DNA from: CAZFBR01 sp035353495 [NCBI: uncultured bacterium]
Lineage (GTDB): Bacteria > DAOPZR01
NCBI GenBank assembly: GCA_964517215.1
Contig: CAZFBR010000013.1
Location: 1 to 28,984, forward strand
Direction of reading: 5' to 3'
Length of the DNA stretch: 28,984 bases
The position numbers and the translations under genes are program-made. This document shows positions 1 to 11,204 of the stretch, in pieces. The notes below the pieces were generated by a model, which worked only from the letters and a program-made list of their open reading frames with translations, was not told the origin of the DNA and searched no databases. The stretch's first letter is position 1. Each line of letters starts with the position of its first letter.

Positions 1-1098
1 TTCCCGCTCGCCGGTGGCGGCGGCCTGGCGCAGACTTTCGCTGGCCTGGCCGCCGAGTTGCCGGCGCAGGGCCGCCTCCGCAGTGACGTCACGCAGCACC
101 AGCACGCATGCCGGCCGGCCGTTGTGCTGCAGATTGCTCTGTTGCCGCGTCTCCACCTGCCGTTCGCTGCCGTCCGGGCGGCGCAGCCGGTGCCGCTGCG
201 CGTCCGCCACGCCCGCGGGGAGCGGCTCAAGCCGGATATCCTCGTCGGGCGGCAGGAGCAGGTCATCAACACTCGCCTGCAGCAGCGCCCCCGCTTCGAC
301 GCCGAACAGCTTCTCCGCCTGTTCGTTGGCGTCCACCACCAGGCCGTCGACGACCAGCATGATCCCCTCGAAACTGGCCGCCGCCATGCGATGCCAGCGC
401 TCCTCGCTCAGCCGCACCTCTTCAACCGCGCGCGCCCGGGCGAAATTATCGCGCACCAGCGAGCGGGACGAGTCATGCAGCCGCGCGGCCATGGCATTGA
501 ATGCCACGCCCAGGGCGGCAAGCTCGTCGCTGCCGGCAACCTTCACCCGGTGCTCGTAGCGGCCGAGCGCCAGCTGCTCCAGTCCGCTCTGCATCTCCGC
601 CAGCGGCTGCAGCACGGTATGCCGCATCACATACGCGTTGGCAATCAGTGCCAGAATCACCAGCAGATTGAACAGGATGATCAGCTGCCCGAGCGCGATA
701 CTTTCACCAGCAAACCGTTCATTCGCCAGCTGCCGCGCCTCATTCAGCACATCGGTCATCGACCGCAGGGTGCGCACCCGTTCACCCGCCTGCGCGACAT
801 TGCCGGCAAGGTTCGTGCCCGCCGTCCGCAGGGTTTCCTGCACCGTGGCCGGCAAATCAAGCTGCTGCAGCTCGTTCACCAGGTGCCGGCCGGCATCCGG
901 CCAATCCCGCACCGAACCCGTGGCCGCGTCGGCCAGCAGCGTCTGCACCCGGGCCAGCGCCAGTTGCGCATTCTGTTCGCGCTGCAGCGCCTCGTTTTGC
1001 GCGTTGTTCACCATGAGCAGCAGCGCGGCACAAGCTGCCAGCAGGCCCAACGACAGGTACATGGTTAGCGACAGCCGGGTCGACAGCTTCAAAGCCAT
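1..1098 (-). CDS. HAMP-PAS membrane sensor protein (C-terminus beyond window)
   Basis: Partial gene of 366 codons with no stop before the window edge; ATG at 1098. Residues about 11-30 form a first membrane helix, 31-136 a helical extracytoplasmic region, and about 137-157 a second helix starting LGQLIILFNLLVI. Residues about 158-210 look like a HAMP linker (LQPLAEMQSGLEQLALG...DELAALGVAFNAMA). Residues about 230-340 are a PAS domain, from SEERWHRMAAASFEGIMLVV to LVLRDVTAEAALRRQL. This is the layout of transmembrane histidine kinases, diguanylate cyclases or chemoreceptors. The output domain is missing, so the signalling type cannot be fixed; the helix after PAS fits a kinase linker. It lies 16 nt after the DUF342-like gene and is probably co-transcribed with it. 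No ligand can be inferred. Confidence 0.85.
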   Translation of the reverse strand, partial: MALKLSTRLSLTMYLSLGLLAACAALLLMVNNAQNEALQREQNAQLALARVQTLLADAATGSVRDWPDAGRHLVNELQQLDLPATVQETLRTAGTNLAGNVAQAGERVRTLRSMTDVLNEARQLANERFAGESIALGQLIILFNLLVILALIANAYVMRHTVLQPLAEMQSGLEQLALGRYEHRVKVAGSDELAALGVAFNAMAARLHDSSRSLVRDNFARARAVEEVRLSEERWHRMAAASFEGIMLVVDGLVVDANEQAEKLFGVEAGALLQASVDDLLLPPDEDIRLEPLPAGVADAQRHRLRRPDGSERQVETRQQSNLQHNGRPACVLVLRDVTAEAALRRQLGGQASESLRQAAATGERE

Positions 1099-1114
1099 AG
1101 TGCGTTCGCCCCGT

Positions 1115-1795
1115 TCATTGCAGCCGCCGACAGGTGCCGGCCACCGGGCGCAGGGCATCAGGCCCGTTCGCCGCCGGCACCATATCCGTAACGGTCAGCT
1201 GCCGGTCCTGCAGGCGGATCAGCAGCGGACCCGCACCGCGCACCGGCTGCCGCAGCCGCAATTGCACCCCGTCGATGGTTACCGTCACATTGGGATAGAG
1301 CTGCTGTACTACCAGTGCGCCCGCCGCCGAACCGATGGTCAGGATGGTCGGCAGGCCGGCGTCATTGCCGGCGCTGTTCACGCGGATCTGCCGGCCGGCA
1401 TGGCATTCCCCGCCGATGATCCGGCCGGCGGCAGATTCGCTGACCACCTTGTCGCCCGCGGTCAGTATGCTGCGCATGACTGATTGTTCGATGACGATAT
1501 CGTGTTTTGCGGCCAGCGTCGTCAGGGTGGCATGGCGCACGTAAATATTGCGGCCGGCATGCACCAGCATATTGGTGCTGGCGCCGTACAGGAAGAATGC
1601 GCTCCCCTGCGCCGCGACGATCTCCGCCTCACTGCAGTCGCCGGCAAAAACCACATTGCCAGCGACCCGCAGTTTGACCCGGGAGACATCACCTTCAACG
1701 GTAAGATTTCCGGTAAAATTCTGCCAGTCCGGTCCGGCACGGATCCGGTCAAGGACCTGGCCGACAGCCGCAGGATGACTGGCGGCAATACTCAT
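1115..1795 (-). CDS. DUF342/FapA-like beta-helix protein
   Basis: Encodes 226 aa. I chose ATG at 1795 because GAGGGG lies 5 nt upstream; the GTG two codons earlier would sit on top of that ribosome site. The chain is a ladder of short beta repeats (GNLTVEGDVSRVKLRVAG, HAGRNIYVRHATL, TAGDKVVSES). It continues into GRIIGGECHAGRQIRVNSAG and LPTILTIGSAAGALV, which matches the core of DUF342/FapA proteins, where a right-handed beta-helix is followed by GxIxGG and a T-xxxxG motif. Full FapA proteins are about 450 aa or more; this is a short version with no N-terminal domain. No membrane segment is seen, so it is probably cytoplasmic. The next gene is a membrane sensor, so it may scaffold or localise that protein, but this is inference. 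Confidence 0.75.
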   Translation of the reverse strand: MSIAASHPAAVGQVLDRIRAGPDWQNFTGNLTVEGDVSRVKLRVAGNVVFAGDCSEAEIVAAQGSAFFLYGASTNMLVHAGRNIYVRHATLTTLAAKHDIVIEQSVMRSILTAGDKVVSESAAGRIIGGECHAGRQIRVNSAGNDAGLPTILTIGSAAGALVVQQLYPNVTVTIDGVQLRLRQPVRGAGPLLIRLQDRQLTVTDMVPAANGPDALRPVAGTCRRLQ

Positions 1796-1876
1796 GCCCA
1801 CCCCTCGTGCCGGACGAATCGCATGCTTGACGACAGCATCTGCGCGCCTGCCTTCATAGAAGACAGGATAGCATCA

Positions 1877-2083
1877 TCATTTCCCCGACGCAAGGCGCGG
1901 CGGGCGGTCTGCAATCGGCAGCAACTCCGCCGGCAGAGTCCCGTCACGCCGGGCCAGCAGCAGGCGCTGCCGCAATTGCTCCAGCGCATCGTTATAGTCA
2001 CCACCCACGGCCTGCCACTCCCGGTACCCGCGCGGCCAGGCCGCGTAGCTGCCGTCAGCTCGTGCCGCGACGAGCACCCGCAT
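1877..2083 (-). CDS. small hypothetical protein, HicB-like pattern
   Basis: Encodes 68 aa starting MRVLVAARADGSYAAWPRG. The ATG lies 7 nt past the upstream exonuclease stop, and a GGAGG sits 12 nt before it, which is rather far. The pattern (two short strands, then AVGGDYNDALEQLRQRL as an amphipathic helix, then a Pro-rich tail) resembles the small HicB/DUF1902 fold, in which G-D/S-T-xx-E-A-L begins the helix. No HicA-like toxin partner is seen on either side, so an antitoxin role is unsupported. An 81-bp gap without a clear promoter separates it from the DUF342-like gene. It may equally be an unrelated conserved small protein. Confidence 0.5.
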   Translation of the reverse strand: MRVLVAARADGSYAAWPRGYREWQAVGGDYNDALEQLRQRLLLARRDGTLPAELLPIADRPPRLASGK

Positions 2084-2090
2084 GCGCCGG

Positions 2091-2726
2091 CTATACCTCC
2101 GTACGGTTCGCCGCGGCCTGAACTGTATCCGCCAGTGTGCCGAACCACGCAAATTCGCCAATGGCGGCAAAGGTGGGCGGCGCCGCCGTCCAGTTATCGC
2201 GAACAAAGATGGTGAACAGCTGCCAAGTGGTCTCGGCATCGCATAATGCCCGATGGGCCTCAGGTTGGTCGACCCCGAAGCGCTCCGCCAGGGCAACCAG
2301 CGCATGGCGCAGGTTCGGATAAAGCTTGCGCGACATGGTCAGCGTGTCGATAATGGCCGTGTCCGGCAGGGTCAGCCCCGCCGCCTGGGCCGCCGCGATG
2401 ATAAAGGCCAGATCAAAGCGCGCATTGTGGAAGACCCAGATCGCATCAGCGGCAAAGTGCAGGAATTCATCCAGCACCTCGCCGGCAGGCGGCGCGCCCG
2501 CCACCATGGCATTGGTGATGCCGTGGATGCGCGTCACATGCTGTGGAATGGGGCGGGTCGGACGGATCAGCCGTTGAAAACGGTCGAGAACAACACCGTC
2601 GCGGGTGCGGACGCCCGCCAGCTCGACCAGTTCGCCGCCGGCACGCGGTGAAAAACCTGTCGTCTCCGTGTCGATAAAGACAAATTCCAGTTCGCTGATC
2701 GTGCGTTCTGCCAGAGCGGTTCGCAT
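2091..2726 (-). CDS. DEDDh 3'-5' exonuclease (DnaQ/PolC-epsilon type)
   Basis: Encodes 211 aa. All three Exo motifs are visible: FIDTETTGF (Asp, Glu), VFHNARFDLAFI (Asp) and AHRALCDAETT (His, Asp). It is therefore a DEDDh nuclease removing nucleotides from 3' ends. It is about the size of a free-standing epsilon-like proofreading or repair nuclease; nothing shows whether it is the replicative epsilon subunit. A second, longer DEDDh protein lies at 4119-5546. The two share the stretch G-V-V-L-D-x-F-Q-x-L-I and the I-P-x-H motif, so they are paralogues. A TTGCCC/TATACT promoter ends just 6 nt before the ATG, suggesting a leaderless start. The last codons run close to the 68-aa gene. Confidence 0.88.
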   Translation of the reverse strand: MRTALAERTISELEFVFIDTETTGFSPRAGGELVELAGVRTRDGVVLDRFQRLIRPTRPIPQHVTRIHGITNAMVAGAPPAGEVLDEFLHFAADAIWVFHNARFDLAFIIAAAQAAGLTLPDTAIIDTLTMSRKLYPNLRHALVALAERFGVDQPEAHRALCDAETTWQLFTIFVRDNWTAAPPTFAAIGEFAWFGTLADTVQAAANRTEV

Positions 2727-2732
2727 GGGTCA

Positions 2733-2761
2733 AGTATAGCAGGCGGCGGCGCGGCGGGCAA
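2733..2761 (-). promoter_or_regulatory. sigma70-type promoter for exonuclease gene, leaderless spacing
   Basis: Read on the minus strand: TTGCCC (2761-2756), a 17-nt spacer, TATACT (2738-2733), then only 6 nt (TGACCC) before the ATG at 2726. Transcription would start at or next to the start codon. The promoter lies in the 40-bp gap after the sulfatase-like gene. Confidence 0.6.
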
Positions 2762-2766
2762 GGCCG

Positions 2767-4118
2767 CTATTGCAGATAGCCCAGCGCCTTGAGCCGCTGG
2801 CGCATTTCCGCCGAGAATTCCGGACGCTCGGCCTGCACGGGGAAGTCACGCTGGCGCCGGTCGTTCTGCGCGCTGATGGCCGCCAGCGCCTGCCGCGCTG
2901 CTGCCAGCTCCGCGAGCCGGGTCGAAGCCACATTGTCCCGCTCACCGGGGTCATTCGCCAGGTCGTACAGTTCATCGGTACCGGCGGTCACGTTATGGAT
3001 CAGCTTCCATTGCCGCCGGCGCAGCGACTGCAAATCGGCAGTGCGCCGGGTCTCCGCGAATAATGCGCGGTCGCCCGCCGGAGTGCCGGCCAGATCTAAC
3101 GCGGTCCCCGACCAGCGGGCGCCAGCCGGCGGAGCAAACCCGAAATACGCAGCCAGCGCGGGCATCAGGTCGATGGTCGCCACCGGCTCCGCTACCGTGC
3201 GTGCCGCGCGCTGGCCCGGCAGCTTGACCAGCAGCGGGACATGGATCTGCTCGTCGTACAGCTTCTTCGTGTGGCCGATCCAGCGGTCAAGCCGTTCGGC
3301 AAATTCTTCGCCGTGATCAGCGGTGATGATGATCAGCGACCGGTCGAACAGATCCATCGCCCGCAGCCGGTCGAGCACCAGGCCGATATGGCGATCGGTA
3401 AAACGAATCTCCGAGTCGTACGCCGCACGCAGGTACTCAAGGTCAGTGGCGGTCAGGTCCCGGCTGCGGGCCAGCAGCTCCTCGATATTCTGGCCGCTGT
3501 GCAGCGGACCGCGGTAGCCGGGCATGAAATCATGCTCGGGATGCACCACCCAGTCGTAATGCGGGTCGAAATAGTGCAGGAACAGGAAGAACTGCCGGCC
3601 GGCCGGCACCCGCTCAAGATGGGCGTATGCCGCCTCGTTCACCTGCGGCGATGAGATGACGGCATTGACCTGCCCTTCATCGTAGGCGTCGAACCCCTGG
3701 CTGAATCCGAGGGTGGAGTGCAGGAACGAATGCGAGACCGCACCCATGGTACGATACCCGCGTGCGTGCAGCAGTTCTGCCAGCGTGACAAACGATTCGT
3801 CCAGGACCACCGGCAGTTGCGCCAGCCGGGTCACCGACGGATAGTGTGCCGTCAGCAGGGCGGCAATCGACGGCGACGTCCACGGCGCGGCGGATTGCGC
3901 ATTGACGTACCGGGTGGCCGTTTGCGCGAAGGCATCGAGCGCCGGTGTCGTTGGACGGGTGCAGCCGTAGCAGCCGACATGGTCCGCACGCAGGGTATCG
4001 ACCACGATCAGCACCACCGGCGCGGACTGATGCGCCGCGGGCTGGCGATTGACCGCAGACCAGTAAATGGCAGCCGCAGCGGCCAGCAGCAGGGCCAACA
4101 GCAGCCAGCGCCGCAGGG

Positions 4119-4122
<4 letters not shown>
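2767..4122 (-). CDS. sulfatase-superfamily hydrolase with Thr nucleophile position
   Basis: Encodes 451 aa. An N-terminal signal anchor (RRWLLLALLLAAAAAIYW) places it on the extracytoplasmic side. The alkaline phosphatase/sulfatase fold is clear: VVLIVVDTLRADHVGCYG (metal Asp42), the nucleophile loop PWTSPSIAALLT at 80-91, FLFLHYFDPHYDW, IITADHGEEF (Asp269/His270), and GHTKKLYDEQIHVPLLVK. Classical sulfatases carry C/S-x-P-x-R, whose first residue becomes formylglycine. Here that position is Thr82 and the Arg is Ile86. Thr is the nucleophile of related phosphodiesterases and phosphotransferases, so the substrate may be a phospho- rather than a sulfo-ester. Its ATG overlaps the TGA of the preceding exonuclease gene (ATGA), so it is translationally coupled. 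Confidence 0.85.
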
Positions 4123-7612
<3,490 letters not shown>

Positions 7613-7635
7613 TCAACAGTGGTCATGCCATCGCC

Positions 7636-8094
7636 TCAGTCCCGGGCGCGGCGCTGGACCAGCTGCTCGAGCCGGTCCACTTCGGCATGCCCGCTCTGCC
7701 GGCTGGTCAGATCGTCGGCAGTAATGAATTTCCGGTCGGGCCCGGCCGAGACCACGGTGTACCCGTCGCGCTCGTCCGCCCGCAGAGAAAAGGTTTCATC
7801 ATTGCCGTACAGCCGGCCATGGCAGGAAAGGCGATAGCCGGTATGCCAGTAGTCCAGTGCCGCATCGCGCCCCTTGCTTGCCACTTCACTGGTGCAAAAC
7901 TCGTGCAGAGTGGTGCGCAGGGTGCTGTCGACCAGGGCATAGCCCAGCAGCCGGTCGAGCTGCTTCAGTTCGTGCAGGGTCAGGATGCGATAGGGCAGAT
8001 TGACGACCGCTTTCAGCTGCTCGCCGGCCTTGCCCCAGCCGTTGACGAGCACTGCCGCGAGCACCGCCATGGCGAACAGCCGCTGCCAGCTCAC
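7636..8094 (-). CDS. small membrane-anchored protein, divergent GspG-like tail
   Basis: Encodes 152 aa from a GTG start that overlaps the upstream TGA (GTGA), with GGAG 6 nt upstream. An in-frame ATG eight codons later is the alternative. One N-terminal helix (RLFAMAVLAAVLVNGW) anchors a soluble, probably periplasmic domain. Near the C-terminus YTVVSAGPDRKFITADDL resembles the end of GspG/pseudopilin domains, where S-x-GPDG-xxGTxDDI binds calcium. Two cysteines (in HEFCTSEV and LSCHGRL) could pair. It lacks a prepilin GFTLIE signal. It is coupled to the cNMP-domain membrane protein, so the two probably act together. Function is unknown, and relation to the clearer GspG-like proteins in this window is only a possibility. 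Confidence 0.7.
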   Translation of the reverse strand: MSWQRLFAMAVLAAVLVNGWGKAGEQLKAVVNLPYRILTLHELKQLDRLLGYALVDSTLRTTLHEFCTSEVASKGRDAALDYWHTGYRLSCHGRLYGNDETFSLRADERDGYTVVSAGPDRKFITADDLTSRQSGHAEVDRLEQLVQRRARD

Positions 8095-10166
8095 CGGCTG
8101 CTCCGCACCGCACCGGCATGCGGCAGCAGATTGCGCCGCTGCGCCGCCGCCGCTTCCACCGCCACGCCCGCCCCGAGATGACGGTTGAGGAAGGCATGGA
8201 ACGCCGCACGCGGCAGGGCCACAATACGGCAATCGTCGCCGGCAATGACCGTTGCCGTGCGGCGTCCGTCTCCCAGCAGCGCCAGTTCACCGAAGAATTC
8301 ACCGGCGGTGAGTGTCGCCAGCCGCTCCGCCCCGGCGTGGCCGTACGCGCGCCACACCGCCACCGTACCGGTGCGCACGATATAGAATTCCTCGCCGGCC
8401 TCGCCCGCCCGGCAGACCGGGGCTTCCGCCGGGTACTGCCGCTCCTGCGCCGCGGCGACGACCTGATGCAGCACCTCCGCCGGGACCCCGGCCAGCAGCG
8501 GCAGCGTCTTGAGGAATGCCGCCAGCTGCAGCTGCGCCGTCAGTCGACCGCCTTCCGCCCCGAGTTGGCGCACCAGTTCCGCAAATGCCGGGCGCGGCAG
8601 CACCAGGCAGATTGTCTGCCGCTGCGCAATGACGCTCGCCGTGCGCGGGGTGTCGCGCAGCAGGGCAATTTCGCCGAAGGCATCACCGTCACCCAGCACG
8701 GCCAGTTGCCGCCGCACGCCGTTCTGCTCCTCCTGCACAACGGCTGCACTCCCGCGCCAGATGAGATAGAACGCATCGCCCGGCTCGCCCTGCCAGATGA
8801 TGCGCGTGCCCGGGGCATAGACCGCCGCGCGCATGGCGGCGGCCGCCTGCTGCCGGGCCGGCTGACTCAGCCCGGAAAAGAGCGGCATGGCCGTGAGCGC
8901 GTCAACCATCGCCGCAGCGTCGGGCATCGTCGTCCGCCGCCAGCGCCCCGCCAGCTGCCAGAGCCGGTCGAGCTGCTTCTCCGCCAGCCCGGCCAGGTTG
9001 AGGCATAGCAGGCGCAGCAGGGCCAGCACGCTCAGGATCAGCGGGAAGACCATGCCGGCCAGCAGCATGAACGCGGCAATCCGCTCGCCCGGCAATTCAC
9101 CGAGGATGAGGGTATCCAGCAAGTCGCCGCCGCTCTGCTCGATCAGTCCGCTCACCAGGCGATAGGCGGCATAGAGCCAAACGACGCCCAGCAGGGCCAG
9201 CAGCAGGTAGCGCCCCTCCTGCGCAAACCCCTCCTGCTTCGTCAGCAGCCGCCGCAAAAAGCGCCGCGCGATAAATGCCCGCAGCCCGTCCATCAGTCCG
9301 TCGTCGCCGCTTTCATAGCGGAGCAGCCGCGCCAGATGCGAATTGACCAGCGGGCAGAGCGAGAAAAAGGTCGCCGCCGCGCCGGCCATACCCCACAGCG
9401 CCAGGATTGGCTGCGGCGTGATCAGCCATGCACCAAGCGCGGGGATGGCCAGCCACGCCGGCAGCAGCGTGACTAGCGCATGATAGCGCACGGTCAGTTC
9501 CCGCCCCGCACAGATGATGGCACGGTCGTCCACCGCCAGATAGGGAAGTCCGAACCGCGCACGCAGGGCGGGCGCCGGCAGCGGCGCGCCCGCAGCGCGG
9601 AGCAGCGCAATCTTGCCCAGCGAGCGGAGCGAATAGAGCAGCGCCAGCGCCGCCAGCCAGAACAGCAGCGCGGGCAGATGCGCCCCGCCCACCCGGGCCG
9701 GATCGGTTTCGCCGGCGACAACGAACAGCCACACTGCCACTGCCGCCACTACCGGGACCGAGGCGATGATCAGCAGGGTCCAGGCGGAGGCGCGCCGCGG
9801 GAGCGGGAGCGCCGGCAAGGCGGGGAGCGGCAGGGCCAGCGGCAGCGGTTGCGGCGGCGTGATCCCGGCAAAGGCCGGCTGCTGCTGCAGCGTCGCCGCT
9901 GTCTGCGCGGTAAAGAACCCGCCGCGCAGCAGTCGCACCAGCAGCGCAGTCAATTGCGTATAGGCATCGGTGGCGCCGCTGCGCAATGCATCGCGCAGCA
10001 GCTCCTCCAGCGCCACCGGTTCGCGCATGCGTTCAAGCAGCTGCTTCTGCCGCGCGTCGATGCGCAGGCAGGCATTGGTCAGCGGCTGGCGGGCGACGAA
10101 ACCGTCGCCGTACGGGTACAATTCGCAGGGAAGTACCTGCAGCGCGTGCGCCGCCAGTGACGTCAT
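8091..10166 (-). CDS. polytopic membrane protein with PqqD-like N-terminus and two cNMP-binding domains (M50-like, apparently inactive)
   Basis: Encodes 691 aa. I chose ATG at 10166 because it overlaps the upstream TGA (ATGA); a start 12 codons earlier is possible. Residues 1-85 resemble a PqqD-type peptide-binding module (VARQPLTNACLRIDARQKQLL). About six membrane helices span roughly 128-405, after a Pro/Leu-rich linker. Two cyclic-nucleotide-binding domains follow at about 425-535 and 550-660, each with a phosphate-cassette motif (FGEIALLRDTPRTASV and FGELALLGDGRRTATV) keeping the Glu and Arg. The core (SLRSLGKIALLRAAG, then CPLVNSHLARLLR) looks like membrane metalloprotease M50 relatives, but no HExxH is present. 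A nucleotide-gated, non-proteolytic membrane regulator or transporter is my inference. Confidence 0.78.
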   Translation of the reverse strand: MTSLAAHALQVLPCELYPYGDGFVARQPLTNACLRIDARQKQLLERMREPVALEELLRDALRSGATDAYTQLTALLVRLLRGGFFTAQTAATLQQQPAFAGITPPQPLPLALPLPALPALPLPRRASAWTLLIIASVPVVAAVAVWLFVVAGETDPARVGGAHLPALLFWLAALALLYSLRSLGKIALLRAAGAPLPAPALRARFGLPYLAVDDRAIICAGRELTVRYHALVTLLPAWLAIPALGAWLITPQPILALWGMAGAAATFFSLCPLVNSHLARLLRYESGDDGLMDGLRAFIARRFLRRLLTKQEGFAQEGRYLLLALLGVVWLYAAYRLVSGLIEQSGGDLLDTLILGELPGERIAAFMLLAGMVFPLILSVLALLRLLCLNLAGLAEKQLDRLWQLAGRWRRTTMPDAAAMVDALTAMPLFSGLSQPARQQAAAAMRAAVYAPGTRIIWQGEPGDAFYLIWRGSAAVVQEEQNGVRRQLAVLGDGDAFGEIALLRDTPRTASVIAQRQTICLVLPRPAFAELVRQLGAEGGRLTAQLQLAAFLKTLPLLAGVPAEVLHQVVAAAQERQYPAEAPVCRAGEAGEEFYIVRTGTVAVWRAYGHAGAERLATLTAGEFFGELALLGDGRRTATVIAGDDCRIVALPRAAFHAFLNRHLGAGVAVEAAAAQRRNLLPHAGAVRSSR

Positions 10167-11152
10167 GGCGTGGTCGGCCAGGTCCGGCCCAGTTTCTGCC
10201 ACTTATCCGACCAGTCGCGGTCCTGCAGGTGCTGGTCGAGGAACTGCAGCATGCGCTCCTTGCCCGGGTTCTCGTAATCGTCGCCGAAGGCATGCGCGGC
10301 GCCCGGGATGGTCAGCAGTTCCGCCGTACGGTTCGCCGCCTGCAGGGTGCGCAGCAGTGCCTGCGATTGCTCGATCTTCACCACCTGGTCGTTGTCGCCG
10401 TGGATCATCAGCACCGGGCAGGCCATCTGCTCCGCATGGAACAGGGGCGAGCGCTCCTTGAACAGGGCCAGCGCCTCTTCCTGGGTCGTTGCGCCCGCAT
10501 AGACGTAGAGCTGCAATTCACTGCGGCCGGGGGTGACCCCGCCCAATTGGCCGTAATAGTCGACGAAGCAGCGCACTCTCCCGCCCAGCGCCATGGCCGC
10601 CTTCACCGCCAGGCCGCCCCCCCACGAATAGCCGACCAGCCCGACCCGCTCATCGTCAACATACGGCAGCGCCCGCAGCGCCAGGACGGCATTGATCACA
10701 TCATCTTCATAGCCGGGGGTAAACGGGTTCTGGCTGTTCTGCGACTCGGCATAGCCGCGATAATCGGGCATGAACACGACATATCCGCGCCGTGCCAGCC
10801 CTTCAACTGTCGATTTCGTTCCCTGTCCGCGGTAATAGTGCGCGGGATCGTAATAGCCGTGGGCAATGACAATGCCCGGCCATGGCCGGAGCTCGCTCGT
10901 CGCGCGTGGCGACTGGTTGACCGGCAACCCCAGCAGGCCGATGATCGTCAACGAGTCCGACTGGTAGCGCACGACAAAAGTATGCTGCTGCGTGTCGGCC
11001 GACACCTCCGCGCCGATCGCCAGTTCCAAAGCCGCATAGTCGCGCGCCGCCATGCTGGTGATGAAGGTCGGTCGCAGCTGCTCCGTCGCCGTCCCCGCCC
11101 ACACGGCAGTGCCGAGCAGCATGATAATTCCGAGCACCACGAGCTTGTTCAC
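10163..11152 (-). CDS. exported alpha/beta hydrolase (S9/acylaminoacyl-peptidase-like)
   Basis: Encodes 329 aa from a GTG start with GAGGAG 8 nt upstream. Residues 1-20 (NKLVVLGIIMLLGTAVWAG) are a signal peptide with a likely cut after Ala-x-Ala-like WAG. The body is an alpha/beta hydrolase: oxyanion motif IVIAHGYYDP, nucleophile elbow GYSWGGG (Ser), acid in MIHGDNDQVV (Asp) and catalytic His in PGAAHAFGDD. DYRGYAES and DVINAVLALRALPYVDDERVG are typical of dienelactone hydrolase/S9 relatives. It may hydrolyse peptides or esters in the periplasm; the substrate is unknown. It is first in its run, behind its own promoter, and overlaps the next gene by 4 nt. Confidence 0.88.
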   Translation of the reverse strand: MNKLVVLGIIMLLGTAVWAGTATEQLRPTFITSMAARDYAALELAIGAEVSADTQQHTFVVRYQSDSLTIIGLLGLPVNQSPRATSELRPWPGIVIAHGYYDPAHYYRGQGTKSTVEGLARRGYVVFMPDYRGYAESQNSQNPFTPGYEDDVINAVLALRALPYVDDERVGLVGYSWGGGLAVKAAMALGGRVRCFVDYYGQLGGVTPGRSELQLYVYAGATTQEEALALFKERSPLFHAEQMACPVLMIHGDNDQVVKIEQSQALLRTLQAANRTAELLTIPGAAHAFGDDYENPGKERMLQFLDQHLQDRDWSDKWQKLGRTWPTTP

Positions 11153-11173
11153 GATGGCTTCTCCTCACCACTG

Positions 11174-11202
11174 ATGCTATCACGCCGCCCGCGCAGCGTC
11201 AA
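11174..11202 (-). promoter_or_regulatory. sigma70-type promoter for hydrolase-ligA operon
   Basis: Minus strand: TTGACG (11202-11197), 17-nt spacer, TAGCAT (11179-11174), then a 21-nt leader containing GAGGAG before the GTG at 11152. It starts right after the preceding gene's stop and should drive the six genes down to 2767. Confidence 0.6.
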
Positions 11203-11204
11203 CG

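Noticed and set aside
58-1068. Long open frame on the plus strand opposite the sensor gene
   Set aside because: Its Arg/His/Gln-rich translation has no domain, and the minus strand encodes a clean TM-HAMP-PAS protein over the same bases. High GC makes such antisense frames long by chance.
1877-2083. HicAB toxin-antitoxin pair
   Set aside because: Only a HicB-like pattern is seen in the 68-aa protein; neither neighbour resembles HicA.
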